Virus record (IMG/VR): IMGVR_UViG_3300017963_003892
Location: 1-50,061 of that record
Direction: 5' to 3' (one strand)
Source: a virus
DNA length: 50,061 bases
Shown here piece by piece: positions 40,703-49,065 of this stretch (the first letter of the stretch is position 1; every line of letters begins with the position of its first letter). The position numbers and the translations under genes are program-made. Below the pieces are notes generated by a model. That model did no database searches. It was not told the DNA's origin and worked only from the letters and a program-made list of their open reading frames with translations.

Positions 40703-42151
40703 TTAGACTGAGATTATACCAAGTTTAATTGCCTGAAAGTTAACGACATCGCCGCCAACTCTCTTCCTGGTATAAAACTCAACAAAGGGCTTCGCGGTAT
40801 AAGGATCTCTTTGAACCGTGACACCCATACGATCAACGATAACATAAGCCTCTCGCCAATCAGCAAGAGCTACTGAAAGAGCACTTGCAGCGACGGTCGG
40901 CATTGTCGTTGACATTCTCACGGGTAGACCCAGAATGGTACTTCCTGCGGGGTCATCGGCCAATCCTGGTTTCCAAATATACTGCCCGTTGCCGTCTTTC
41001 AGATACATGGCATCGGCAACGGTCAATCTATTCATCAGCCAGGTTCCTCTGGTCAGAAAGTCTTCAATCAAGCTATACTTGACCGCGATGAAACCATCGG
41101 CAGTTAAAGCGGTTGCATTTTGCATCGCCACCTGCTCAACCTGACCATAATTGACACCATCGCCATAAGACTCAAAACCTCTCGGTTGATTGACGCCATC
41201 GCCGGTTACAAAAGCAGCCCCTTCCCCTCGCAAGAATCTCGTAGAAACTTTATCAGCCAACCAATTTTCGACGTTGATCCCACTATCTTCCAGTAGGGTC
41301 ATCGTTGCCCTCGGTTTAGCATAAAGGGTGTGAACTGGAATTCTCTTTTTAAACCATTGGGGAGTAGCGGTTTCACTGGTTGTCTCAGTTTCACCTTCCC
41401 AACCGTAACCTGCTTGATCCCAGTCAACCATCCATTCCAATGCTCCGGTTGTGATTGTTTCAAGAGAAGCAAGTTGACGGATTGGATCGGACTCAAACAA
41501 CCTGGTGATAATACGGTTGCTGGTTGCAGGGGTGACGGTATAGCCACCATCTGGATCGATGCCAACTGAAAGGGCTTTCATGTCTTCGGGACTGAGAAAT
41601 TTCTCATCCTTGCGGAAGAAGGTTTCAAAAGCCTCCTTATATGCAGAATAAGCATCAACATCAACCTCCATAGATTTCGCCCGGTTCCACGTGGCACCTT
41701 TGCCGCTTTTATCACGGACTGCCATCGCATGGATCATAAAAGACTTGGCCTCATTATAGAAGGTAGCGGAAGCTTTTTCTTCATCTCTCTGCTCAGCACC
41801 TTTCCTTCTCTTAATGGTGGTCTCGAAGGCATCCAGTCGCTCATTGAATTTCTCAACATCAGACTTCATCTGAGCTTCAGCTTGATCAAAAGCAGCCTGT
41901 CTTGTGGTGATATCCTCTGTAAGCTTCGTCAGCTTTTCTTTTGTCAGAGCATCGGCTTCGGTAATATCCTTCCCTTTTACCTGCAAACCGTCAATGATCT
42001 TCTTCAGCTCTTCATGACCTTTGCGCAATTCGTCATAGCTATTCTTATGATTCTCACCGAGCTTTTTAATCTCATCTTGAACAGCCTTTACGACTTCTGG
42101 CTCCGGTGTTTGCTGACTGCGTCCATCAGATTCTTTGACTTCGTAAGCCAT
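40703..42151 (-). CDS. Major capsid protein, HK97 fold, with N-terminal scaffold domain
   Basis: 482 residues. Residues 1-125 are a long coiled coil (VVKAVQDEIKKLGENHKNSY and following), the delta/scaffold domain removed by the protease. The HK97-type core starts near 190: SVGIDPDGGYTVTPATSNRI, then FESDPIRQLASLETI, LYAKPRATMTLLEDSGINVE, then FVTGDGVNQPRGF and a C-terminal P-loop region (DRMGVTVQRDPYT, FYTRKRVGGDVVNFQAIKLG). A protease gene lies directly upstream, as in HK97. Confidence 0.95.
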   Translation of the reverse strand: MAYEVKESDGRSQQTPEPEVVKAVQDEIKKLGENHKNSYDELRKGHEELKKIIDGLQVKGKDITEADALTKEKLTKLTEDITTRQAAFDQAEAQMKSDVEKFNERLDAFETTIKRRKGAEQRDEEKASATFYNEAKSFMIHAMAVRDKSGKGATWNRAKSMEVDVDAYSAYKEAFETFFRKDEKFLSPEDMKALSVGIDPDGGYTVTPATSNRIITRLFESDPIRQLASLETITTGALEWMVDWDQAGYGWEGETETTSETATPQWFKKRIPVHTLYAKPRATMTLLEDSGINVENWLADKVSTRFLRGEGAAFVTGDGVNQPRGFESYGDGVNYGQVEQVAMQNATALTADGFIAVKYSLIEDFLTRGTWLMNRLTVADAMYLKDGNGQYIWKPGLADDPAGSTILGLPVRMSTTMPTVAASALSVALADWREAYVIVDRMGVTVQRDPYTAKPFVEFYTRKRVGGDVVNFQAIKLGIISV

Positions 42152-42174
42152 ATCAAATTCTCCTTTGTAAAGTA

Positions 42175-42963
42175 TTAACTATTGACTTGTTTCAAAGTTT
42201 TTAGAATCTCAAGCATCCCACTTGAATCTTCCTCATCTAAGTGGCTACTTTGATAGCCTGCATTTGCCTGATTTAGAATACGCAGCACCTCTGATAAGCC
42301 AGTAGCACCGCTCATCCTTCCCTCATCTGCCTCCCGCAGATAGGGTTTGTAGAGTTTAACCAGAAATTGAGCGAAGCTTCGTGAACAACCAGCATCCCGC
42401 AGGCTTCTTTCAAGCTCTCTCTCGGTTCCAGCTTCTTCAAATAGTTTCGGGTTTAATGTTTTCACTGTTTCAATTCTTGCATTTATATTAGCTGGGAATG
42501 TTACGATACTTAATTCCCATAAATCAATTTCTTTTAATAGTCGCGTACCTTTTTCTTTGCCGGGCTCGTGATCAACTACATCATAACCAATCGATAGACC
42601 AAAGCCAAATGACTTTGATTCAAACCCAAGCTTCATCGTCTCATAGACATCCTTCCCAAGTGATGTCCGCATAGCCAGTTTACCGACAGATCGCAGCCCT
42701 CTTGAATCTTCAGCCAGCTCAGTCCATACGCCTGGGATCTGATCTGACTTATGTTGCCATAGCATTGGGATTCCGTTGCCATTCCTGCCACCCTTTGCAA
42801 GCGATTTGACATAAGCGCCCTTTGCGACAATATCACCATGAGCATCAGGAAGGCCACCAAATGTCGAACCATATCCTCGAAATATACCATCTTCCTCGAT
42901 TTCCTTTACTTCGAATGGAAATGCGAGAAAGCTTTTATTCTGCCGGCTATCTTTTTTATTCAT
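42175..42963 (-). CDS. HK97-type prohead protease
   Basis: 262 residues from ATG 42963 (GGAG eight bases upstream); an ATG at 43002 with AAGGA is a longer alternative. DGIFRGYGSTFGGLPDAHGD, MLWQHKSDQIPGVW (catalytic His), KSFGFGLSIGYDV (catalytic Ser) and LWELSIVTFPANINA match the peptidase family of HK97 gp4. It matures the capsid. A 49-bp stretch around the catalytic His is copied in the small gene at 7164. Confidence 0.9.
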   Translation of the reverse strand: MNKKDSRQNKSFLAFPFEVKEIEEDGIFRGYGSTFGGLPDAHGDIVAKGAYVKSLAKGGRNGNGIPMLWQHKSDQIPGVWTELAEDSRGLRSVGKLAMRTSLGKDVYETMKLGFESKSFGFGLSIGYDVVDHEPGKEKGTRLLKEIDLWELSIVTFPANINARIETVKTLNPKLFEEAGTERELERSLRDAGCSRSFAQFLVKLYKPYLREADEGRMSGATGLSEVLRILNQANAGYQSSHLDEEDSSGMLEILKTLKQVNS

Positions 42964-43053
42964 ATTTGATTCTCCATCACGATTGCCTCTCCCATAAAAC
43001 AATATCCTTATATAAAATTATAATTTATTTTTTCCAGAAAAAAAAGTAAAAAA

Positions 43054-43185
43054 TTATTCTCTATCTCCCTCAGGATCTTCTGAGTCATCATCTTCTAAAG
43101 TAAATTGGATTATTTTCCCATCCTTATCAACAAATTCAATGGAATCTATCCAATTATTGAACTCATCCTCATTATCTAATATCAT
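43054..43185 (-). CDS. Small acidic protein, unknown
   Basis: 43 residues, ATGA overlap with the MuF-topoisomerase stop. Strongly acidic (MILDNEDEFNNWIDSI, LEDDDSEDPEGDRE). The composition resembles DNA mimics or small chaperones, but no family is recognised. Coupling to the topoisomerase fusion is of interest: an acidic partner might hold that enzyme inactive before ejection. Confidence 0.5.
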   Translation of the reverse strand: MILDNEDEFNNWIDSIEFVDKDGKIIQFTLEDDDSEDPEGDRE

Positions 43186-44990
43186 TTTAAACCGCCTATA
43201 AAATCCCACACCATTGGATCAATGTAAGAATTACGTGCCATTGTTGGTGTATTATGAAGAAATCCACTTACTCTTTCAGAGACCTCTTTAATTATTCTTT
43301 TCTTCATTCTTTTATCTATTTTCTGTCCAGCATACTTTTTTAATTCATCATAAGCAATCCTTGTGCCATGATACGTTCTAAAATCTTTAATCGTATATTT
43401 CTTACCATCTGCTAATTCTTTCAAATATTTATTCAGCTTACTTGCCGTTATATCAGGAAATAATTTTTCCCCAGGTTTAGTATTTATTTTTCTTTCTTTG
43501 AGCCATTTTGATAATATATTATCTTTCAATCTATAACTCACAGGGATACCTTCTTTCGCAATAAAATTTAATTTAATTAAGTCGCCTTTTATTTCAATAT
43601 GCTCATGTCGTAGAGTAGTTAGTCCATATGCTTTTTTCTTAGCTCTAAAATCTCTAGATGATCCTGCTCGAATAGCTGTCTTATTTTCAAGTTCTAATAA
43701 ATAAGCCCTACCATCACCAGCTTTCATACCCTCTTTAATTTTATCTCTAATACCAACAAGATCATTTTTAAAAGATTTAATACGATTAAATTTTTTCCTT
43801 GCAGCCTCTTCAATATGTTCCGCTGAATATCTATATTGCCACCTGCCTGCTTTATCCAAACCTATGGCTTGTATCTTAGATTTTAAATCAGTTGATACTA
43901 CTACATTTCGCCATGCGGGAGGCAAGCGCATTTTATTTAATCTTTCAAACTCTTCAGTAGATACTTCCTTCCCTTTTAAAAACCATTTTCCTTCATCATT
44001 CCTTACATAATCTTCACATGATTGTGGAACCTTCTTAAACTCAATTATAAATACTCCCTTCCATTCTACTAAACAATTATCCATCTTCCCAATTATATTC
44101 ATCGGTGCATTAGAAGAAGTAATAGGCGGCTCATAAGGCTTAACAGGCTGAGTACTTCTTACGGTATGATAAAGCACAACACAACGGCAATTTACAATAT
44201 TCCCAGGGCTACCAGAGGGATCACCGGGATAATCCAAAGCCTCTCCAGTCCTTGTAAACTTAGCATCCATCGCAACCCGCTCACCATCTGCCGCCCTGTG
44301 CGCTATTCTTGTTCTATCATCAAGAGCTGACATCCACTCCTTTTCCATCTCTATTCTTGTGCTTCTAACGGCTGCTTGAACTGATTTAACACCAGCGGTG
44401 TGAGTCTCTGTCCTTGCTATCCTAAGAGCTCTAACAGGATTCGTAACCCTACTATTACTCCTAATCTCTTTCGCTATCTCTTTATGGGATATCCCCTCTC
44501 CCATCCCTTTTTGAATAATACCGATAATATTCTTTTTTGTTGTCTTATGAAGACGGCGGATCTTTGAATGCTCTGCTTGATACACCATCCACCGATCCAT
44601 CTCTCCCCAGAATTCATCCTTTGGGGTTTTAGTGGCGGAAGGCGAAACATCAGCTTCATTAAACCATAAACTTCTCCCTTTTTCTTCTGCAAGTCTATTA
44701 AATGTTGACTTCAGGGATATATCCACCGCATCATATACCTTTTTAAGGAATACTTTCGCCACCCGTCGATAGTGATTTTTAAGAGTCTCTACCATCCTTC
44801 TATACTCACTATCAACCGCGAGATCGATACCAGTTAGTAAACCCTGCTCAACAAACTTTGCTGCATTAAGATACTGACGACCAAGGATAGGCCTAAGCTC
44901 TCTTGCATAGGTATTCTCAAGTGGCTGCATTATTCGAGTCATTTCAAACAGGAAAGCCCTGCGAGCTCTTCTATTTGTAATATTAATCAT
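43182..44990 (-). CDS. MuF head morphogenesis protein fused to DNA topoisomerase IB
   Basis: 602 residues in one uninterrupted frame. Residues 1-280 are the MuF/SPP1-gp7 minor head protein: ARTETHTAGVKSVQ, WMSALDDRTRIAHRAADGE, YPGDPSGSPGNIVNCRC. Residues about 310-602 are a topoisomerase IB: LPPAWRNVVVS, QAIGLDKAGRWQYRY, IRAGSS (Arg441), SYGLTTL-like YGLTTLRHEHIEI, FIAKEG (Lys479), IKDFRTYHGT (Arg538), NTPTMARNSYIDP (Asn580, Tyr589). The catalytic set Arg-Lys-Arg-Asn-Tyr and its Asn-to-Tyr spacing follow the bacterial enzymes. Type IB enzymes relax supercoils through a 3'-phosphotyrosine. The portal gene overlaps upstream by four bases. Confidence 0.85.
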   Translation of the reverse strand: MINITNRRARRAFLFEMTRIMQPLENTYARELRPILGRQYLNAAKFVEQGLLTGIDLAVDSEYRRMVETLKNHYRRVAKVFLKKVYDAVDISLKSTFNRLAEEKGRSLWFNEADVSPSATKTPKDEFWGEMDRWMVYQAEHSKIRRLHKTTKKNIIGIIQKGMGEGISHKEIAKEIRSNSRVTNPVRALRIARTETHTAGVKSVQAAVRSTRIEMEKEWMSALDDRTRIAHRAADGERVAMDAKFTRTGEALDYPGDPSGSPGNIVNCRCVVLYHTVRSTQPVKPYEPPITSSNAPMNIIGKMDNCLVEWKGVFIIEFKKVPQSCEDYVRNDEGKWFLKGKEVSTEEFERLNKMRLPPAWRNVVVSTDLKSKIQAIGLDKAGRWQYRYSAEHIEEAARKKFNRIKSFKNDLVGIRDKIKEGMKAGDGRAYLLELENKTAIRAGSSRDFRAKKKAYGLTTLRHEHIEIKGDLIKLNFIAKEGIPVSYRLKDNILSKWLKERKINTKPGEKLFPDITASKLNKYLKELADGKKYTIKDFRTYHGTRIAYDELKKYAGQKIDKRMKKRIIKEVSERVSGFLHNTPTMARNSYIDPMVWDFIGGLK

Positions 44991-46660
44991 TCTTCACCAG
45001 CCGCCTCAAATGTGCCGCCTCTACTATTACAATGGGATCTTGCTGACGCAGCCGTCCATGAGCCCTTTTTATATCTTAAAGCCTGTACCGACGCCTTACC
45101 ATCTTTTATTCCGAATATGTAATCTACACATTTATTATCACTTCTTCTATAACAGTTAACTCTATTAAAACTATCAAATTGATCAGGGGGTTTTAAACGA
45201 CAAGCATGCTCATTCGGATATGGTTTGCCTTCATCTGGCATAGCATCTGGTGGTAATTCTTTAACATCAAACGATTCATCCTTTTTATTACCACCATATG
45301 TAAAGCCAAGCATATCATCTATTTCATCATCAGAATATCCCTGCTCAATCAGATTCATTCTAATATTGTCTTCTTCTTCAACTTCCTCTTCTTCACTTTC
45401 TTCATCCTCAGCAACTCCAAGAGGGATCATCGTGGCTGGAACCAGGATGACATCACCAGGCTTATCTGTTGGCTCATACTGCTCTAATCCAACCATCTCG
45501 CGCTTTTCATTTATAGTCAGAAAGTCACTCCCTTGTGCTCTCTCCCACAGCTTATCCCTCTTATATGAAAGTGCTGGGACGTTATCGAGGATATAATCTG
45601 CAAATACATTCTCTTCTTTTTGGAAAAGCCAATTATTCAGCTCACCTTTAAAATAATTCAAATAAAAGAATATAGTAGTTTCCCAAAAATCAGCCCTCGC
45701 TTCGCGATAGTTAGCATAGGTACTATCACCAGGGATACCAAGAAGCTGAGGTGGTACTCCATAACCAAGCGCGATCCTTCTTGCCAATTCCCTACCACCC
45801 TCTGTGAAATCGAGATCTTTTGGTGCCCAGGCGTACGGTTCAGCCTTTGTCCCGGATTCACCAGTTATAATAATATTCTTCCCAGCATTCTTCGCACCCG
45901 TATGCTGTTCACGAAGGTGACGTTCGAGGGCATCAAATCCCTCCTCCCCGAGTGCACCAACAAGGGTAAACACCATCCCAGGACGGCCCTCATTATCAAG
46001 TATTGATTTGTTCCATTCAGTAGCTTGATTTGATGAATCTATCTCTCTGGCGGTGGGCTCTGTCACCGATGCTCCCCACCAATCATCAGTCGGGTGGAAT
46101 GATTTTAATTGCAATACATCACATTGACCTGTAATGTCATCAACCTCCCAATTAGTTTCATTCGAGCCAACCCGATAGGTAAAGCCGGATAGCTTTCCTT
46201 CAGATGTATTTATCTTCATCCTATCAGGTCTTAATACATAGAGTTCCTTTGGGATACCTTTATTTTTTCCTGACGATGGGGATACTCTCTCAATAAATGA
46301 ATTACCACAAATCAACAAATATGAGGTCAACGATAGCATCAGAAATTCAAAACTATCACTTGGATTTGCTCTATGGAATAGATCATTTACAGGATGTTCT
46401 AAGAAATATTCTCTGTTATCATCATCGATATTCTTGAATACTTTCCAAGGGACGGAACAGACTGATTTAGCTATCTTATCTATACACTTGAAAGCGATGA
46501 CATTCTTGAGATAGGATTCCTTTGCAAAGTTTTCATAATCGTTAGGTGTCCATACTGCCCCACCCATACCAACAGAAACCATCCCGGCTGTTCTGCTTTC
46601 TTTCCTCTCGCCTCTTTTAAACCAATTAAAAAATCTCATTTTTCTATGACCCCTCATCAT
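44987..46660 (-). CDS. Portal protein
   Basis: 557 residues. HK97/SPP1-type portal: VWTPNDYENFAKESYLKNVI, SVCSVPWKVFKN, HPVNDLFHRANPSDSFEFL, GNSFIERV, LRRIALGYGVPPQLLGI-like region (ARRIALGYGVPPQLLGIPGD) and TINEKREMVGLEQYEP. An acidic stretch follows (EDEESEEEEVEEEDN). The last 80 residues form an extra module (NEHACRLKPPDQFDSFNRVN to WTAASARSHCNSRGGTFEAA) that occurs in several phage head proteins; its role is unclear. Confidence 0.9.
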   Translation of the reverse strand: MMRGHRKMRFFNWFKRGERKESRTAGMVSVGMGGAVWTPNDYENFAKESYLKNVIAFKCIDKIAKSVCSVPWKVFKNIDDDNREYFLEHPVNDLFHRANPSDSFEFLMLSLTSYLLICGNSFIERVSPSSGKNKGIPKELYVLRPDRMKINTSEGKLSGFTYRVGSNETNWEVDDITGQCDVLQLKSFHPTDDWWGASVTEPTAREIDSSNQATEWNKSILDNEGRPGMVFTLVGALGEEGFDALERHLREQHTGAKNAGKNIIITGESGTKAEPYAWAPKDLDFTEGGRELARRIALGYGVPPQLLGIPGDSTYANYREARADFWETTIFFYLNYFKGELNNWLFQKEENVFADYILDNVPALSYKRDKLWERAQGSDFLTINEKREMVGLEQYEPTDKPGDVILVPATMIPLGVAEDEESEEEEVEEEDNIRMNLIEQGYSDDEIDDMLGFTYGGNKKDESFDVKELPPDAMPDEGKPYPNEHACRLKPPDQFDSFNRVNCYRRSDNKCVDYIFGIKDGKASVQALRYKKGSWTAASARSHCNSRGGTFEAAGEE

Positions 46661-46934
46661 ATATCATCAGGGAATAGGGTTCGCCTGGCGCAGTCCTTGA
46701 ATCATTAAATGTAACATGAGCCCAAAAGGTCCACATACCCGATGTTCCAAGAGTTTGTCCTGCTGAAAAATCCTTATAAACGATCCCATTTAGTTCATCA
46801 CTAACTGTGGCGGCCCATGAACCCTCGACCCCATTTGGATCTTTATATTTTATCACAACCGACTGGGCACCCGAAAGTGTTTGCCCAATATGTGCGATTA
46901 TTCTCAAATAATCCTGGTTTTTATATACTTTCAT
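46644..46934 (-). CDS. Small beta-rich protein upstream of portal
   Basis: 96 residues. It overlaps the portal start by 17 bases. YLRIIAHIGQTLSGAQSVVI then KYKDPNGVEGSWAATV, ending MWTFWAHVTFNDSRTAPGEP, looks like an immunoglobulin- or fibronectin-like beta sandwich. Proteins of this type occur in phage structural blocks without an assigned function. Confidence 0.6.
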   Translation of the reverse strand: MKVYKNQDYLRIIAHIGQTLSGAQSVVIKYKDPNGVEGSWAATVSDELNGIVYKDFSAGQTLGTSGMWTFWAHVTFNDSRTAPGEPYSLMIYDEGS

Positions 46935-46944
46935 AATCCATTCT

Positions 46945-49062
46945 CTATTTTAACGGTGAACTAAACTCTATATATCTTAAAGTAGTGACTTCAGCACTAC
47001 TGCTGCTTGAACTACTACTACTTGATTCCGATGATGAGCTTGAACTTGACGACTCAGACGATGAGCTGCTTGATTCAGACGAACTTGATGAACTGCTACT
47101 TGATGATTCAGAAGACGATGACGATGATGATGAACTTGAACTTGATGACTCAGACGAACTTGATGAACTACTGCTGCTTGATTCAGACGATGAACTTGAC
47201 GAACTTGAGGATTCAGATGAGCTTGAACTGCTGCTAGAAGATTCTGAAGACGACGATGATGATTCAGACGAGCTTGAACTACTGCTTGATGATTCTGACG
47301 ACGAGCTTGACGACCGAGAAGAGGAGCTTGACGACCGAGAAGAGGAGCTTGATGATTCAGACGATGATGATGAATGAGAAGAACTAAGACTTGATGAACT
47401 CGATGATTCAGATGAAGATGAAGACGATTCAGATGAAGATGAAGACGATTCAGATGAAGATGAGGATGATTCTGATGACGATGACGAACTACTGCTGCTT
47501 GACATTGATGAAGATGAACTTGAACTACTACTACTTGATTCTGATGATGATGATGATCCAGACGATTCAGATGAACTTGATGATTCAGAAGATGATGAAC
47601 TCGAACTTGATGATTCAGAAGATGATGAACTCGAACTTGATGATTCAGAAGAGGATGAAGAACTTGATGAACTTGATGATTCAGAAGATGATGAACTCGA
47701 ACTTGATGATTCAGAGGAACTTGAAGAACTTGAGCTTGATGATTCTGATGAACTACTACTCGATGATTCTGAAGAACTTGAGCTGCTACTCGATGATTCA
47801 GATGACGATGATGAACTGCTTGATTCTGACGATGATGATAAGCTACTACTTGACGATTTAGATGAAGAAGATGAACTTGATGATGAGGATGAGCTTGTAC
47901 TTGATGAACTCGATGATTCAGAGGATGAACTCGATGATTCTGATGATGAGCTTGATGATTCCGAAGATGAGCTACTGCTACTACTCGATCCAGATGATTC
48001 CGATGAACTACTGCTTGAAGATTGTGACGATGAACTTGATGACAGAGACGAAGATGACGATGAAACAGAGCTCGATGACTCAGATGAGCTTGAGGAATCA
48101 GAAGAACTTGAAACACCAGATGATGAGCTTGACTCAGACGAAGAAGATGAACTACTGCTACTTGACTCAGAAGATGACGATGAACTGGATGACTCTGATG
48201 AACTCGATGAGCTACTACTACTTGATTCTGATGATGACGATGAACTACTACTTGATGATTCAGACGATGAGCTTGAAGATGAACTACTTGACTCTGATGA
48301 TGAGCTTGAAGATGAACTGCTTGATTCTGATGAGGATGATGACATCTTTGATGATGCCGAAGACGAACTTGAACTACTGCTACTTGACTGAGAAGAGGAG
48401 CTTGAAGAAAGAGAAGATGAACTTGATGACTCTGATGAACTCGATGAGCTACTACTACTTGATTCCGATGAACTTGACGATTCCGATGAAGATGATGAGC
48501 TACTGCTTGATGATTCAGATGATGATGATGAACTCGAACTGGATGATTCAGATGAGGAAGACAAACTGCTACTGGACGATTCAGATGAAGAGCTTGAAGA
48601 CGAACTTGAAGATTCAGACGAACTTGATGAACTACTGCTGCTTGATTCAGACGAACTTGAAGAACTACTGCTTGATGATTCCGAAGATGAAGATGAGCTC
48701 GAACTTGATGATTCCGATGAACTTGATGAACTACTACTGGACGATTCTGATGATGATGATGATTCAGAAGATGAGCTACTGTTGGATGATTCGGATGAGC
48801 TTGAGCTGCTACTGCTACTTGATTCTGAAGATGACGAAGAACTGCTTGATTCAGACGAACTTGATGATTCTGACAGCGATGATGAGCTTGAAGATTCAGA
48901 CGATGAGCTTGATGATTCTGACGATGAACTTGATGACTGAGAAGACGAGCTTGACGACCGAGATGAAGAGCTTGAAGCTCTTTCCAATAATAGAGCATCA
49001 CTATTTGTCTCTAATAGTAAAGAGCCGCTTTCATCCTCTAATAAAAGTTCATCAAGTGCCAT
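46945..49062 (-). CDS. Giant polyserine/glutamate repeat protein 1
   Basis: 705 residues. A short N-terminal module (MALDELLLEDESGSLLLETN, then SDALLLE), similar to N-termini of small phage structural proteins, is followed by about 650 residues of serine runs (usually 5-10) punctuated mostly by single Glu, rarely Gln, Arg, Leu, Gly, Lys, Met, His, Thr or Val. The C-terminus is AEVTTLRYIEFSSPLK. The serines use all six codons in mixed order. Such a chain would be extended and is an ideal O-glycosylation or phosphorylation substrate. It belongs to the structural block; role unknown. Confidence 0.8.
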   Translation of the reverse strand: MALDELLLEDESGSLLLETNSDALLLERASSSSSRSSSSSSQSSSSSSESSSSSSESSSSSSLSESSSSSESSSSSSSSESSSSSSSSSSESSNSSSSSESSSSSESSSSSSSSSSESSSSSSSSSSESSSSSSSSSSESSSSSSSSSSESSSSSSSSSSESSSSSLSSSSESSSSSSSSSSESSSSSSSSSSESSSSSESSSSSSSSSSESSSSSSLSSSSSSQSSSSSSSSSSASSKMSSSSSESSSSSSSSSSESSSSSSSSSSESSSSSSSSSSESSSSSSSSSSESSSSSSSSESSSSSSSSSSESSSSSGVSSSSDSSSSSESSSSVSSSSSSLSSSSSSQSSSSSSSESSGSSSSSSSSSESSSSSSESSSSSSESSSSSSTSSSSSSSSSSSSKSSSSSLSSSSESSSSSSSSESSSSSSSSSESSSSSSSESSSSSSSSSSESSSSSSSSSESSSSSSSSSSSESSSSSSSSSESSSSSSSSSESSSSSESSGSSSSSESSSSSSSSSSSMSSSSSSSSSSESSSSSSESSSSSSESSSSSSESSSSSSLSSSHSSSSSESSSSSSRSSSSSSRSSSSSSESSSSSSSSSESSSSSSESSSSSSSSSESSSSSSSSSESSSSSSSSSSESSSSSSSSSSSSSESSSSSSSSSSESSSSSSESSSSSSSSESSSSSSSSSSAEVTTLRYIEFSSPLK

Positions 49063-49065
49063 CTA

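Noticed and set aside
43003-43053. Terminator (T-run with A-run) upstream of the protease gene
   Set aside because: The stretch TTTTTTC/GAAAAAA is simple A/T sequence with a three-base loop and no GC stem, too weak to call.
43182-44990. MuF polymorphic toxin
   Set aside because: The C-terminal part matches topoisomerase IB with its catalytic residues rather than a known toxin fold, although a DNA-damaging role after ejection cannot be excluded.
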